DNA of 64,000 bases from Hemerocallis citrina (taxonomy: Eukaryota > Streptophyta > Magnoliopsida > Asparagales > Asphodelaceae), in the NCBI GenBank assembly GCA_017893485.1, contig CM030364.1, positions 37,828,038 to 37,892,037 of the forward strand. Direction: 5' to 3'. This document shows, one piece after another, positions 11,701 through 23,034 of the stretch (position 1 is its first letter; the number at the start of each line of letters is the position of its first letter). The notes under the pieces were generated by a model, which had not been told where the DNA came from, did no database searches, and saw only the letters and a list, made by a program, of their open reading frames with translations. A program made the translations under genes and the position numbers.

Positions 11701-12565
11701 TGTTGGCGCTACAGGTTGGGTTTGCAGGGGGAGCACAGGGGATTGATCAGGATGGGGGGATGGAGTTGGGAGATGAAAGGTCGAGTGAGGGATTGAAGGG
11801 TGGCGACACAGGTGTAGGGCAGCGATGTAGAGCGGACGGCGATCAGGAGTAGGGTTTTGGAGGTCGGAAGTTTGGAAGGTAGGGAAAAAGAAGTAGCGGC
11901 CTTAGAGTTTTGAGATGAAATAGGGTTTATAAGAGGTGTGTGTGTATATATATATATGGAAAGAATATTAGGGTTAGAGTGTTAACGGGTGGAAATGGGT
12001 ATAGGATATCCAATAAGGAATAGGGTTTTGAGTTTTAGAAAAATAAATGAGTAAATAGATCAATAATAATATAGTAACACAATTAATCAAATTGTATGCA
12101 TCAAATTAATACTCAAGCACTACTAAATACAATAGAATGTAAGACCTCACAAAATGATCAAGACTGTATTTGAATCGAACCAAAATATAATGAGCAAAAT
12201 AATGTTACATATTATTTAATTAAATAAAATGGTATACATAAAATCCATACTCTAATAAAAATACAATATAGATTACGATCTATAGGCTTCTAAATTTTTT
12301 TACAACCAATAAGTTTAATAACAGTGATAATAATAATATCCTTAATAATCAAAGTCATAATAATAATAAATATAAGATTTGTATTACGCTATAATAATCA
12401 TTGGAAATTAGTTACAAACAAAATCATTGATTAAAAATAGACTTTAATAGATGATCCAACAATACATTCTAACAAAATAATTTGAAAGCGGAAAAAAAAT
12501 AATTTACAAAAATCGAAATACCGAAAATACACAGAAAATACGTATTTGCGAAAACGAGGATTACA
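8790..12565 (-). mobile_element. Solo LTR of the TGTCACGC-family chromovirus, in the last intron of MULE A
   Basis: This 3.78-kb sequence begins TGTCACGCTCTGCTTCCC, ends GAGGATTACA and is flanked by the 5-bp duplication CAAAG (8785-8789, 12566-12570). There is no internal repeat of its ends and no coding region, so it is a solo LTR. It aligns in blocks with 40230-48234 and 4040-6574. It includes a GC-rich zone at 11470-11850; open frames there are not conserved. On removal the intron of MULE A becomes about 100 bp, close to the 87 bp in MULE B. Confidence 0.88.
11925..11933 (-). promoter_or_regulatory. Probable TATA box of the solo LTR
   Basis: The minus strand reads CTTATAAAC just upstream of the GC-rich leader-like zone, matching in position the TATA-like word at 6275-6284 of the sister LTR. 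Confidence 0.45.
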
Positions 12566-12615
12566 CAAAGCATGATTCAGATTTTCAATATACGTTAAAA
12601 AAAGTAATATATTAC

Positions 12616-14346
12616 CCATCAAATAGGGTTGGGAAATTTCTTGAATCATGCTCGAGTATGAGCAAGCCGCAAGTTTTACACCTTTTAGGTTTTTTTTCTT
12701 CGAACTTGCTCACTTATCGGCTTCAATTTCTTCCCTTTAGGCCTTCCCTTTGTAACACACAATATCCTGGGTTCCTCACACATGCACGTGTATGTCCACT
12801 GCCTTCAGCATGGGGTTTTGCATGTCCTTCTTCATGCGTTTGTGCATGTCCTTCTTCATAGGGTTGTGCACTACCTTCGGGATGTATTTGAAGATGAGAA
12901 ACTCCATCAATGCCTTTGACCATAAGATCAAGCATGTATTTGTAACTAGAATCGGAGGAACAACCAAGATCAACCATTTGTGATGACTCAATTTACAATA
13001 GCGAAAAGCAAAATTTTGGCTACTTCCTTCGTGTGGGACGGATGTATAACTTCTTCTCATCACATCCTGAGTCCATCTTTTTTTAATATATGTATCTGGT
13101 AGAGAAGTATGATGGCTGAACCGAAGAACCGCCAAAATATGTTTACAGGGAATTCCAACGAACTCACACATGTTACAACCACAAGTAACAATTTGACGGA
13201 GTTTGCATAACTGAATCAACCTCCCCAGTTCCGATTCTCCACAAGGCATAACATGGAAGGTTGAACTGTCCGGTGTGTGAAGATTGGCAACGAAAGTCAC
13301 ATTATATAATAAGCTTTTTGTGACTTCATCTTGGAATTTATAGAATATTTTCAAAGTGTATATTCGCGCCATATGTTCTTCCAATGCCCATTGGGTCTTC
13401 AATTTCGGTCTCCACTCACGGTTACAATGATTTTCTTTAAGTTCATTGTGTCTTTACTTTGCCAAAAATCTGCCGAAGATGACGGTAAATTCATATAAGG
13501 AGTACTTCTTTTCTGTGTGATGCTTCAAGGAAGAATGCATAGACTCAACCTGTTGGCTACTCAACATGCCGGCCCAAAATGAATCTCTTGCATAGATGGG
13601 TGCCCATTTATCACGAATTTCAAATAGATCGTTCAACCATTTGTTATTCTCAACTCCGTAGTTCAGAAGCACTAATTTCCATTTCTCTTCAAAATCATGT
13701 ATATATTCGGAATCATATATGACAGCCTTCAAATCTTCCCTAAAGTTATCGACATCATTAGACATACGCACCTCCTACGGTAACTTATCAAATATGTGCC
13801 AAATGCAATATTGATGCCGAGTCTCGGAAAAAACTTTCTTCATTGCCACGGCGATCCCACGATCCTGGTCCGTCACGATGCTAGATGGAGCACGATTCAT
13901 TACTCCTAACCACTTTTCAAAGAATCACACAAAAGAAGAGGCATTCTCATTTGGAATAAACTCACCTCCCATAAACGTTGATTTCCAATGATGATTAATC
14001 AAATGGAACAAATAACATTCTATATTGGTTCGTATTGTATGTCGAATCAAAGGAAAGTGCATCCCCAAATTATTCGTAGTTCATCCTGGAAATACCATCC
14101 ACCCAAATACAATGAGACAACCGGCCTTCCGGATCCACTTGAAAATCATAAAATAATGAAGGATCCGCCGATTTTTTCGATTCAAAAAATCAGTGAGAAT
14201 ATTCCCATAGTGTCCTTTAATCGCTTTGTGCGAGTCTCTAAGTAGATTTCTACCATCTTTTTCGGTGAATCCTATATTATCATGACCACCACTAGCACTT
14301 TCAAAAAAGAGCATTTGTTGGCAAGTAGGGATATTAGCTTGGTTCA
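12616..14346 (-). pseudogene. MULE A transposase, central and C-terminal part (FAR1/MULE family)
   Basis: Minus-strand homology covers, in order: the end of the linker (ANIPTCQQMLFF, 14345-14300); the MULE DDE domain with first Asp in FDSTYNTN after a frame change (near 14030) and second Asp in VTDQDRG (near 13870-13885); a helical segment; the Glu-bearing motif SSQQVESMHSSLKHH (near 13540); and the SWIM zinc finger CGCNMCEFVGIPCKH (near 13145-13185). A basic tail ends with a Cys-rich segment, KTCGLLILEHDSRN (near 12640-12680). The exon donor GG/GTAATAT is at 12615-12616. Family role: FAR1/MULE proteins bind DNA and, in transposons, cut and join element ends. Several stops and frame changes break it. 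Its N-terminal part lies at 29417-29886, across the Tat insertion. Confidence 0.85.
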
Positions 14347-14942
14347 TGTTGCCGCTAAATTTGGTGTGGGGGCAAACAGATAGAATTTGTGGATTCTTAG
14401 GGAAACTGAATAGTAAACCTGTGTACCTGTTCTGTTGGGCTTCGATCGTCGATCCCACCGCACACCTGCAAAAAGTGCGAGACACCGGGGTTGTTCCCGG
14501 CGACGCACCCTCCGACGCTCAAGTCAGTAATCTGGCAGACTATGAAAGAGCGCAAAAACTGGTGAAAGATTGATTACCTCTTAATGGAGATGGATGGGGG
14601 GTATTTATAGGCGTCTTAGGGAACAGATTAGGCATGTAATTCCTGCGTATATGGATAAGGAATGTAATCCCTAATCCCCAGTGATAGGATAGATATGAAT
14701 CAGGGCCGTTGATTAATATTAATCAGAAACCCTAATTCTATCCCGCTGGACCGGGTTTGTTGCGGTTTGAAACTCGCACCCAGTTGTGGTGGATCCGTTC
14801 GCGGGTCATTGGATCTGTGAGAAGGAGACCCAGTACCCGTTTCTGACCCGTTTGTGGGTGAAATTACTGTCTTACCCCCGGTCTTTAGGATTCGTGCCCA
14901 ATTTGGACGGTCTCGATTAAACCCCTATTTTTAGCCATATCA
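14347..14942 (-). repeat. 3' LTR of the Tat element
   Basis: Direct copy of 28821-29416. It contains a minus-strand TATA box TATAAATA at 14602-14609. It carries about 20 differences from its partner, including two single-base indels. Confidence 0.93.
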
Positions 14943-14960
14943 CGAGCCCCCCACTCTTGA
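14943..14960 (-). other. Polypurine tract of the Tat element
   Basis: On the minus strand the sequence AAGAGTGGGGGGCTCG directly precedes the 3' LTR terminus TGATATGG. A purine-rich tract here is the expected plus-strand DNA primer. Confidence 0.75.
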
Positions 14961-15350
14961 AGGCTGAGGACAATCAGTCTTTGAGGAGTGGTTTGACTGT
15001 CTTAGTGGCTAGTGGAGTTGTATCGGAGTCCGAATGGGTGTTTTTGAATCCCAAAGTGGGTGGTAAGGTAATTCCTTCTTCTTTCTTGAAGCCACGCGGT
15101 ATATCAAGTTTTTATTTATCTTTTCGGGCTATTTATCTAATTTTGCGATGTGTTAGCTAGTCGTTCGGGGGTTTTAGCCCTATATTCTAGGCAATAATTG
15201 TTCGTTCGGAGGCTAAAAAATATCCTCCGAATTTTCAATTATTTCCTAGAATTTTTTGGCTAATTTTTCCGAATTTTTAGCGATTTTTCACAATTTTTAA
15301 ATAAATAAAATGATTTAAATAAATAAAAATCGATTTTTTAATATTTATTT

Positions 15351-15960
15351 ATGACGTGGCGTCATCTGAGCCCTCGATCAGGGCGGAGCGCGAGCTTCAG
15401 AGCGATCAGACGGTCCCTGCTCCTCGGCAAGTTTTTCCGCCGTATACGAGGATCGGTACCTCGGTACCTCGGCTCTGAGAGTCAGCGCCTCGGCTCGGAG
15501 GGTCAGCGCTTCGGCTCGAAGAATCCGAGGTACGTGGCATCATCTGGTCCGTCTATTTCAGCGTGGATCTCCATAAAACGCTATCTTGTCGTTTAGTGAC
15601 GTGGCCAAATCTGGGCCGTCCATCATGACGAGCGCGCTTTTTCACAAGATCCAACGGTTGATATGGGTCGGCATGATTTTTTGCCATATACGAGGGTCGG
15701 TACCTCGGCACCCCGGCTCGGAGGGTCAGTGCCTCGGCTCGGAGGGTCAGTGCTTCGGCTTGAAGAATCCGAGGTACGTGGCATCATCTGGGCCGTCCAT
15801 TTCAGCGTGGATCTCCATAAAATGCTATCTTGTCGTTTAGTGGACGTGGCCAAATCTGGGCCGTCCATCATGACGAGCGCGCTTTTTCACAAGATCCAAC
15901 GCTTGATATGGGTCGGCGTGATTTTTTGCCATATACGAGGGTCGGTACCCCGGCACCTCG
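15351..15960. repeat. Tandem repeat, ~244-bp unit, in the Tat 3' region
   Basis: The word CTATCTTGTCGTTTAGTG recurs at about 15581 and 15825, a 244-bp spacing. Each unit also carries a CCATATACGAGGGTCGGTAC-type word and GGCTCGGAGGGTCAG repeats. About two and a half units are present. Open frames on both strands repeat with the units and are not genes. Confidence 0.8.
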
Positions 15961-17850
15961 GCTCGGAGGGTCAGTGCCGTTGGCCGAGGCGCTGAGTTGG
16001 GCTGTTTTGGAGGGAAACGTTCTTGAGGGTTCGCACCTTCCGTGCCTAGTGGCTCGGCTGTTCGGCTGAGCTGTTCGGTAGCTTGGCTGAACAAGCCGAT
16101 GGCAGGCAGCTCGGAAGAGACGCGTGGCTGGATCTGAGCCGTTCATCATGGCGCGCATCACGAGTATGGGGTTCAGATCACGAGAAAACGTTATCTTGTC
16201 GTTTTGTGGGCGTGGACATGATCTGAACCGTCCATCAGATCCTGTCGCGAATTTTGGAGAGATCCGACGGTGACTTCGCCTCGGGATGATTTTTTCTCCA
16301 TATACGAGGGTCGGTACCTCGTCATCTCGGCTCGGCGCATCAGGGCTGTTTGGCCGAGGTGCTGAGTTGGCTGTTTTGAGGGAAACGTCTTGAGGGTTCC
16401 ACCTTTCCGTGCCTAGTGGCTCGGCTGTTCGGCTGAGCTGTTCGGTAGCTCGGCTGAACAAGCCGATGGCAGGCAGCTCGGAAGAGACACGTGGCTGGAT
16501 CTGGGCCGTTCATCATGGCGCGCATCACGAGGATGGGGTTCAGATCACGAGAAAACGTTATCTTGTCGTTTTGTGGGCGTGGCATGATCTGAACCGTCCA
16601 TCAGATTCTGTCGCGAATTTTGGAGAGATCCGACGGTGACTTCGCCTCGGGAGGATTTTTTGCCATATACGAGGGTCGGTACCTCGTCATCTCGGCTCGG
16701 CGCATCAGGGCTGTTTGGCCGAGGTGCTGAGTTGGCTGTTTTGAGGGAATCGTCTTGAGGGTTCCACCTTTCCATGCCTAGTGGCTCGGCTGTTCGGCTG
16801 AGCTGTTCGGTAGCTCGGCTGAACAAGCCGATGGCAGGCAGCTCGGAAGAGACGCGTGGCTGGATCTGGGCCGTTCATCATGGTGCGCATCACGAGGATT
16901 GGGTTCAGATCACGAGAAAACGATATCTTGTCGTTTTGTGGGCGTGGCATGATCTGAACCGTCCATCAGATTCTGTCGCGAATTTTGGAGAGATCCGACG
17001 GTGACTTCGCCTCGGGAGGATTTTTTGCCATATACGAGGGTCGGTACCTCGTCATCTCGGCTCGGCGCATCAGGGCTGTTTGGCCGAGGTGCTGAGTTGG
17101 CTGTTTTGAGGGAATCGTCTTGAGGGTTCCACCTTTCCGTGCCTAGTGGCTCGGCTGTTCGGCTGAGCTGTTCGGTAGCTCGGCTGAACAAGCCGATGGC
17201 AGGCAGCTCGGAAGAGACGCGTGGCTGGATCTGGGCCGTTCATCATGGCGCGCATCACGAGGATGGGGTTCAGATCACGAGAAAACGTTATCTTGTCGTT
17301 TTGTGGGCGTGGCATGATCTGAACCGTCCATCAGATTCTGTCGCGAATTTTGGAGAGATCCGACGGTGACTTCGCCTCGGGAGGATTTTTTGCCATATAC
17401 GAGGGTCGGTACCTCGTCTTCTCGGCTCGGCGCATCAGGGTTGTTTGGCCGAGGTGCTGAGTTGGATGTTCTGAAGGAATTATCCCTTGAAGATTCCGCC
17501 CCTCCGTGTCCAGTGGCTGGGCTGTTCGGCTGGGCTGTTCGGTAGCTTGGCTGAACAAGCCGTTGGCAGGCAGCTCGGAAGAGACGCGTGGCTGGATCTG
17601 AGCCGTTCATCATGGCGCGCATCATGAGGACGGGGTTCAGATCACGAGAAAATGTTATCTTGTCGTTTTGTGGGTGTGGCATGATCTGAACCGTCCATCA
17701 GATTCCGTCGCAAATTTTGGAGAGATCCGACGGTGACTTCGCCTCGGGAGGATTTTTTGCCATATACGAGGGTCGGTACCTCGTCTTCTCGGCTCGGCGC
17801 ATCAGGGTTGTTTGGCCGAGGTGCTGAGTTGGCCGTTTGGAAGGAGCGTA
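15961..17850. repeat. Tandem repeat, ~365-bp unit, five copies, in the Tat 3' region
   Basis: TATCTTGTCGTTTTGTGG recurs at 16192, 16559, 16924, 17289 and 17656, spacings of 365-367 bp. The unit shares its core (TATCTTGTCGTTT and CCATATACGAGGGTCGGTAC) with the 244-bp repeat and adds a block rich in GGCTCGGCTGTTCGGCTGAG. The middle copies are the most alike, as expected for recent unequal exchange. Similar open frames of 76-93 codons in each unit are repeat shadows. Confidence 0.88.
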
Positions 17851-18241
17851 GTAGCTCGGTTGCTCAGTCGAGCTGTTTGATAGCTTGGCCTGGCAGACCG
17901 GTGGCCGAGTTGTCGAGTTAGTGATTTGGAGAGTTTTTGCTTCTGGTAACGTTGCCACTTCTCCGCTTGTCGCTTTGGCTTCTTAGTGGGCTTTTTGCAT
18001 TTCCCAAGGAGGCCCAACATCTTGGGGGTTATAATTCTTTCACCCCTACTCCCAAGCTCATTTCTTACTTTTTACTCTCAAGTCTTCACTTTCGTTCTCT
18101 AAGTTCTCTGCTAGCGGCGATTTTCGCTCCAAGGCGTTGCTGTTAGCTGTCGCGTGGGCCAGGCGATTTCCGGCGAGAGCACTCCGACCGTAAACGTCAC
18201 ATCAAAGGTCAGTTTACTTAGTCTAAACAATTTTTCTAGAG
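17851..18241 (+). promoter_or_regulatory. Upstream and leader region of the antisense gene
   Basis: Unique sequence between the tandem repeats and the ATG at 18242. It contains CT-rich stretches (18040-18110) typical of plant leaders. GTCAGTTT near 18209 and TTTCTAG before 18240 could be a very short intron. No clear TATA box was identified. Confidence 0.35.
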
Positions 18242-20443
18242 ATGTCTCGAGTGAACTCGGGGAGTGGGGCCTTGTCTTCGGGGGATGATGGTGCCGAGGA
18301 GAGGAGGAGGTTGGAGATCCGGAGAAAGGGTAAACAGGTCGCCGAACCGTCTGAAGCCGAGACGAGGCAGGAGAAGAAGAAGAGGAGGGTGGAGACCCAA
18401 TCTTCCGTAGTGGCGGTGATTGTGGAGAATCCGAAGCAAGCCCCCGAGATGGGACGATATCCTTCTGTCCTGTCCGGGCATTCGGGGGTCAGGCAGTACG
18501 AGGGCGACCTGTTGGAGAAGGCGATCTATGGGAAGTCTAAGATCGTCGAGGAACCTAACCCGTCCCTTCCCACCGAAGCCGACGAGCTCATCTCGGTGTT
18601 GTCCGAGAAGGACCTACGCCGGGTTAGAAAGGCCTTCGCCATCCCTCCGGAGTACAAACTGATTCTCCCCGGTCCCGGGATGCGAGCGAATTCCAAGCTG
18701 CCGTCGTCGGATATGTGCATGTTCGACGTTGACTCCTTGAATGCCGGGCTACGTTTCCTGCTGCATCCATTCATCCTTAAGATCCTAGGTTGGTTCTGCC
18801 TCGCGCCGACCCAATTCATGCCGAACACATGGCGCCACGTGAACGCCTTTTTGCTTCAGTGCCACAGGGCCGAAGTAGAGCCGGATCTAACGGTCTTCCG
18901 AGGAATGTATCGCGTAAACCGGTAGCACAAGACGGAGTATCGATACTACTTGGGGCCGAGGAAGGGTGTTAGGATTATAGAAAACCCCGACTCAATTAAG
19001 GGTTGGAGAGAAAAATATTTTATAGTAAGGGGCGAGGCGATTCGGCCTATTCTGACCCGTTGGAAAGTGGAGGTGCCGAAATTCGCGCGAGCCGACCCTG
19101 TTTTGTCCGAGGCCGAGGAGGAGGTGGCGAGGAAGATAATGGCTCTTCCGATGTTGAGTTGGAGGGAGTTGACGGAGGAGGTGTTGTTCGGGTCCGGCCT
19201 AAGCCCCATCGACCCGAGTATGCTCCTGACATCTCATTTATTTTCGTTTTTCCTTCAAGTCCTTAGTTCGACTCGCTAACTCATCTCTCTTTTTTTTTGT
19301 GGCTCGACGCAGAAGCAATGAAGATTGACTTCAACTCCATGATGGCCGACAGGTCCAAGTTGGCCGGGGGTAGAAAGAGGAAGAGGGCGGCCGCGACTGC
19401 CTCGTCGACTCCGCAGCCCACGGTCGCCTCGACCATCACCCCGCCCCCTCCGACTGCTGAGGCGCCCTCGGAGGTTGTTGTCGTTGAGGAGCCCCCGGCC
19501 CCTGTGGCCCTGGGCGTGATTGAGGGGGCCTTCGACGTAAACGCGGCGCTGTCGCTCGAGGCACCACCGCTGACCAGGGCTGCCGAGGAGATTCTGACCG
19601 AGCAGCACAAGCAGCTGTTCGTGCCGAATTGGCGAGTGAAGAACCATGACGGGTTCCTCGGCAATTCGCAAATGTCAGTGCAGGTCGTCAAGCACTTGGC
19701 GACCCCGAAGGATCGAGCCGCGCTGAGGGCGGGGACGGTGGGCGACGACACCTATGAGGTGGCTCGGTCACTCGTCTTGGTAAGTTTCTCGTTGCTAAGT
19801 TTTTTTTTTTAAAGTTTACTGCCCGGTTTGTTTAGTGCGCTCACCGTTGTCTCCGCAGGCTACCTGTCACTTCGGCCATCTCCTCGAGACGTTCGCCGAG
19901 CAGGAGAAGGAGTTGAGGGCTGCCAGCGATAAAGACCGGTTGGCGAAGGTTAGGGCGGTCAAGGAACTCGAGGCCGAGCAGAGGAGAGCTGAGGCCTTGG
20001 AAGTCCGGGTGGCCGACCTTATTGCCGACCTGGAGAAAGTCAAGGGGAGCCTCGAGGCGGAGTCTGCCAAGGCCGCCAAGGCCGCCGAGGAGCTGGCTGC
20101 GGCGACGAAGTCCTTGGCCGAAGAGAAGGCGGAGAAGGAGGCCTTGGCGACGAAGATCAGGGCCGAGGTGGAGAAGGAGGTCGAGGCCGAGGCGAAGAAG
20201 CACATGGCCGAGAACATGGAGCGGTCTTATCAAACGGCGCTCGATCATGTCCAAGAACGGATCCCTGGCTTCGAGCGGGTCGGCTACCGACTGTTTCCAG
20301 GGTCGTCTTCAGGCGACGAGGGGGAGGAAGGCGAAGGCGACGAGATCGAAGGCGAAGACGAGGAGGGGGAGACCGAGGGGAGGATCGAGGGGCCATCTGT
20401 TAATGCGCCCGTGGTCGAAGCGGCGACGCAGGTGGACCCTTGA
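18242..20443 (+). pseudogene. Antisense gene of the Tat element (putative gypsy-type transposon domain + coiled coil)
   Basis: Opposite in strand to gag-pol. Exon 1 (18242-19217) starts MSRVNSGSGALSS and carries a charged N-terminus, then a segment (MCMFDVDSLNAGLRFLLHPF, later APTQFMPNTWRHV) typical of the 'putative gypsy type transposon' domain found in plant antisense ORFs. One in-frame TAG (18923-18925) interrupts it, yet the frame stays open after it to a donor at 19218. Exon 2 (19313-19779) joins in phase after a 95-bp intron and encodes a KRKR basic patch and a Pro-rich stretch. Exon 3 (19859-20443) joins in phase and encodes a long Ala/Glu/Lys coiled coil with an acidic tail. The function of these antisense proteins is unknown. 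The stop may be a recent nonsense change. Confidence 0.75.
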
Positions 20444-20618
20444 TCCCCTCGTTAAATTTTTTGTAGTTTTCGTTTTGTCTTTTCTTCTGAGCGTTGTAAT
20501 GCCTTTTGCGGACTGGCCACCGCTTTTAATGAATGAAAAATATTTTGAATTCGAAATTTTTGTCTAAGTGTTTGGTTCGGCAATATTGTACTTCAATGCT
20601 ATCTCTTTCTCATTTCAG
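20444..20618 (+). other. 3'UTR-like or intron sequence between the two antisense coding segments
   Basis: AT-rich sequence follows the stop at 20443. It includes TTTTAATGAATGAAAAATATT (20524-20544), which looks like a plant polyadenylation region. It ends with TTTCTCATTTCAG, a good acceptor, just before the next coding segment. It could be an intron skipped by the exon 3 stop, or a true 3' end followed by another gene piece. Confidence 0.45.
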
Positions 20619-21332
20619 ATTGCCGAACAGACTCTTATCTCCTCGGCTGATCGGCGCCGAGCCGAGCTGTTTAAGCGATCTCGGGAGGATCGTCTCGAGG
20701 GTGAGGTTCACTTGACGAGGAGTATACTTCACAATTTAGAGATTAGGCATAGTGCGGCTTTGGCCGAGCTGCACCATCTACGGATAGTCGAGGCCGAGCT
20801 ATCCGCTAAGGAAGAGGAACTGGCGCGAGTTTCGGCGGAACGAGATGGCTTTGCGAAGAAAGTGGAAGAGCTGCAAAGGGTGACGGTCGACAAGAGTATC
20901 GAGGTGACCCACTTGCGCCGCATTATATCCGACAGTGCCGAGTATCCTGGTTCGGCAAAACTTCCACGGTTTAAAGTGATAGTAAAGGACGACACACTGA
21001 AGGATCGGATCGTTGAACTGGAGGAAGAGGTGGCTCGGCTCAAGCCTCAGCCGGTGAGGGCTAACGTCCGGAGCACCTCATGCACTCGCGAAGAGATCGA
21101 GCGAGGGATCACGTTCTATCAAGCGGCGAGCCGGACTCCTATCGTAGGCAGGTCAGCAGCCGACGCCCAAAGCGGTGTAGCGGTGTCCTCAAGCGGTGCT
21201 TCGGTTGGAGCAACTGTCAGGGTCAGCGGCGAGGAGGCGTCTCGGTTCGTTGGACTGGATTCGAGCTCGGAGATCAAGAAGTGCCGACCCAAAGTGTCGC
21301 TGAACCGGAGCATACCCCTTCCTCGGAGGTAG
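20619..21332 (+). pseudogene. Second antisense coiled-coil segment of the Tat element
   Basis: An open frame from the acceptor at 20618 (IAEQTLISSADRRRAELFKR) to a stop at 21332. Residues 15-110 have heptad-like Leu/Glu/Arg spacing (for example ELSAKEEELARVSAERDGFA), so a coiled coil is likely. The C-terminal third is Ser/Ala-rich with no recognised domain. It most likely continues the coiled-coil gene upstream, joined by splicing from a point before the exon 3 stop. It is followed by an AT-rich 3'UTR-like stretch (21333-21440) with CAATAGAATTGAAG. No start codon belongs naturally to this segment. Confidence 0.55.
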
Positions 21333-21639
21333 TAGACGGGTCGTGTCTTGTTGTTGGTTTTTGTAACCCATTTGCAAGCTTTTATTGTTGTAATCCATTT
21401 TGTAACTTTACCCAAGTTATCAATAGAATTGAAGTTGTTTTATCCGAACTCTTTTCTGCTGTCTCCTTATTTGTGCTCTAGTCGCGCTAACTAGGGTAGG
21501 CTCGAAATGAACCGCGAGGCAGGTGTTTGCATCGTCGAGCTCCTTGGCCTCGAAACTCTCTTCTTTTGCCGCGCTTCTGAATCTTGCCCGGTCCCTTCAG
21601 GTGTGGCTCGGTTCGGCTGCTAAGGCGCAGTTGTTTCTC

Positions 21640-21905
21640 AGCTATGCCCACGTGGCCTGATCGTAGCTTGAAGACCGGAGTGACTTCTGCCGAGCGAAGT
21701 GAAGCGATCGGAGCCGTCTGATGTTTGCACGAATCTTGAGGCAGGTCCAGTTCCCAAGAAAATGCTATCTTGTCGTTTTGTGGACACGTGGCTGAATTAG
21801 ATCCGCTCATCACGCCCTAGCACACTTTCTGAGATGATCTGACGGTGGTTTCGTCTCAGGAGGTTTTTTCGCCATATACGAGGGTCGGTACCTCGTCCGC
21901 TCGGC
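21640..21905. repeat. Isolated copy of the 365-bp repeat unit
   Basis: GAAAATGCTATCTTGTCGTTTTGTGG at about 21759 and CCATATACGAGGGTCGGTAC at about 21872 are in the same order and orientation as in the 16-17.8-kb array. The antisense gene is thus bracketed by directly repeated copies of one unit. A short unrecognised stretch (21441-21639) separates it from the gene. Confidence 0.7.
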
Positions 21906-22004
21906 TCGACAGTCGCGTGGCAGGTTGGGATGGCCATTTAACCCCGGCCCGTTTGAGGGCTAGCCGGTGAGATAAAGTCGAGCCATAGGAGAGATCCGAT
22001 CGCT

Positions 22005-22862
22005 CGATTAGTTTAAGGGTTGTGGGAGCAGTTCCGAATGGCGAGCTACTTCTAGTTGGCCTAGGGGCGAACTGGCGAAGTAGAATCGAGCCAAGTGTTG
22101 GACTCCGAACCATTCAACGGCTGCGGGAGCAATTTTGAACGGCGATCTACTTTCGGCTCGTCTATGGGCGAGCCGAGGAAGAAGAGTCGAGCCGAGTGCT
22201 GGACTCCGAACCATCGTGAGATTAGTTTAAGGGTTGCAGGAGCAGTTCCGAATGGCGAGCTACTTCTAGTTCGCTTAGGAGCGAACTTGCGAAGTAGAAT
22301 CGAGCCAAGTGTTGGACTCCGAACCATTCAACGGCTGCGGGAGCAATTTTGAACGGCGATCTACTTCTGGCTTGTCTATGGGCGAGCCGAGGAAGAAGAG
22401 TCGAGCCGAGTGCTGGACTCCGAACCATCGTGAAGTTAGTTTAAGGGTTGCAGGAGCAGTTCCGAATGGTGAGCTACTTCTAGTTCGCTTAGGAGCGAAT
22501 TTGCGAAGTAGAATCGAGCCAAGTGTTGGACTCCGAACCATTCAACGGCTGCGGGAGCAATTTCGAACGGCGATCTACTTCTGGCTCGTCTATGGGCGAG
22601 CCGAGGAAGAAGAGTCGAGCCGAGTGCTGGACTCCGAACCATCGTGAAGTTAGTTTAAGGGTTGCAGGAGCAGTTCCGAATGGCGAGCTACTTCTAGTTC
22701 GCTCAGGAGCGAACTTGCGAAGTAGAATCGAGCCAAGTGTTGGACTCCGAACCATTCAACGGCTGCGGGAGCAATTTCGAACGGTGATCTATTTCTGGCT
22801 CGTCTATGGGCGAGCCGAGGAAGAAGAGTCGAGCCGAGTGCTGGACTCCGAACCATCGTGAA
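22005..22862. repeat. Tandem repeat, 214-bp unit, four copies
   Basis: GTTTAAGGGTTG recurs at about 22012, 22226, 22440 and 22654, exactly 214 bp apart. Each unit holds two diverged halves of ~107 bp, both ending GGACTCCGAACCAT, so the present unit is a dimer. Repeated open frames of 68, 88 and 112 codons on both strands are shadows. The array lies between the integrase end and the antisense gene. Confidence 0.9.
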
Positions 22863-23034
22863 ATTGAGGAATTAAAAGCAGAGAGATATAACAGTATCGA
22901 AAATATGGAAAACTTTATTTATTAATATTCAATGGTCGGCTGCTTCTAAAGTTGCTAGCCGTTATTACAATGAAAAAATAAAGGAAAAATCACTACTAGT
23001 AACAGGAAGGGAATGGTTCGACATCTCGAGTTAC

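Noticed and set aside
15586..17958. Many open frames of 75-197 codons on both strands
   Set aside because: They repeat with the 244/365-bp units of the Tat 3' region and match no protein domain.
18526..18828. Minus-strand frames opposite the antisense gene
   Set aside because: The plus-strand frame has the domain match and in-phase introns; the minus-strand frames have neither.
22008..22861. Repeated 68-, 88- and 112-codon frames
   Set aside because: Shadows of the 214-bp tandem repeat.
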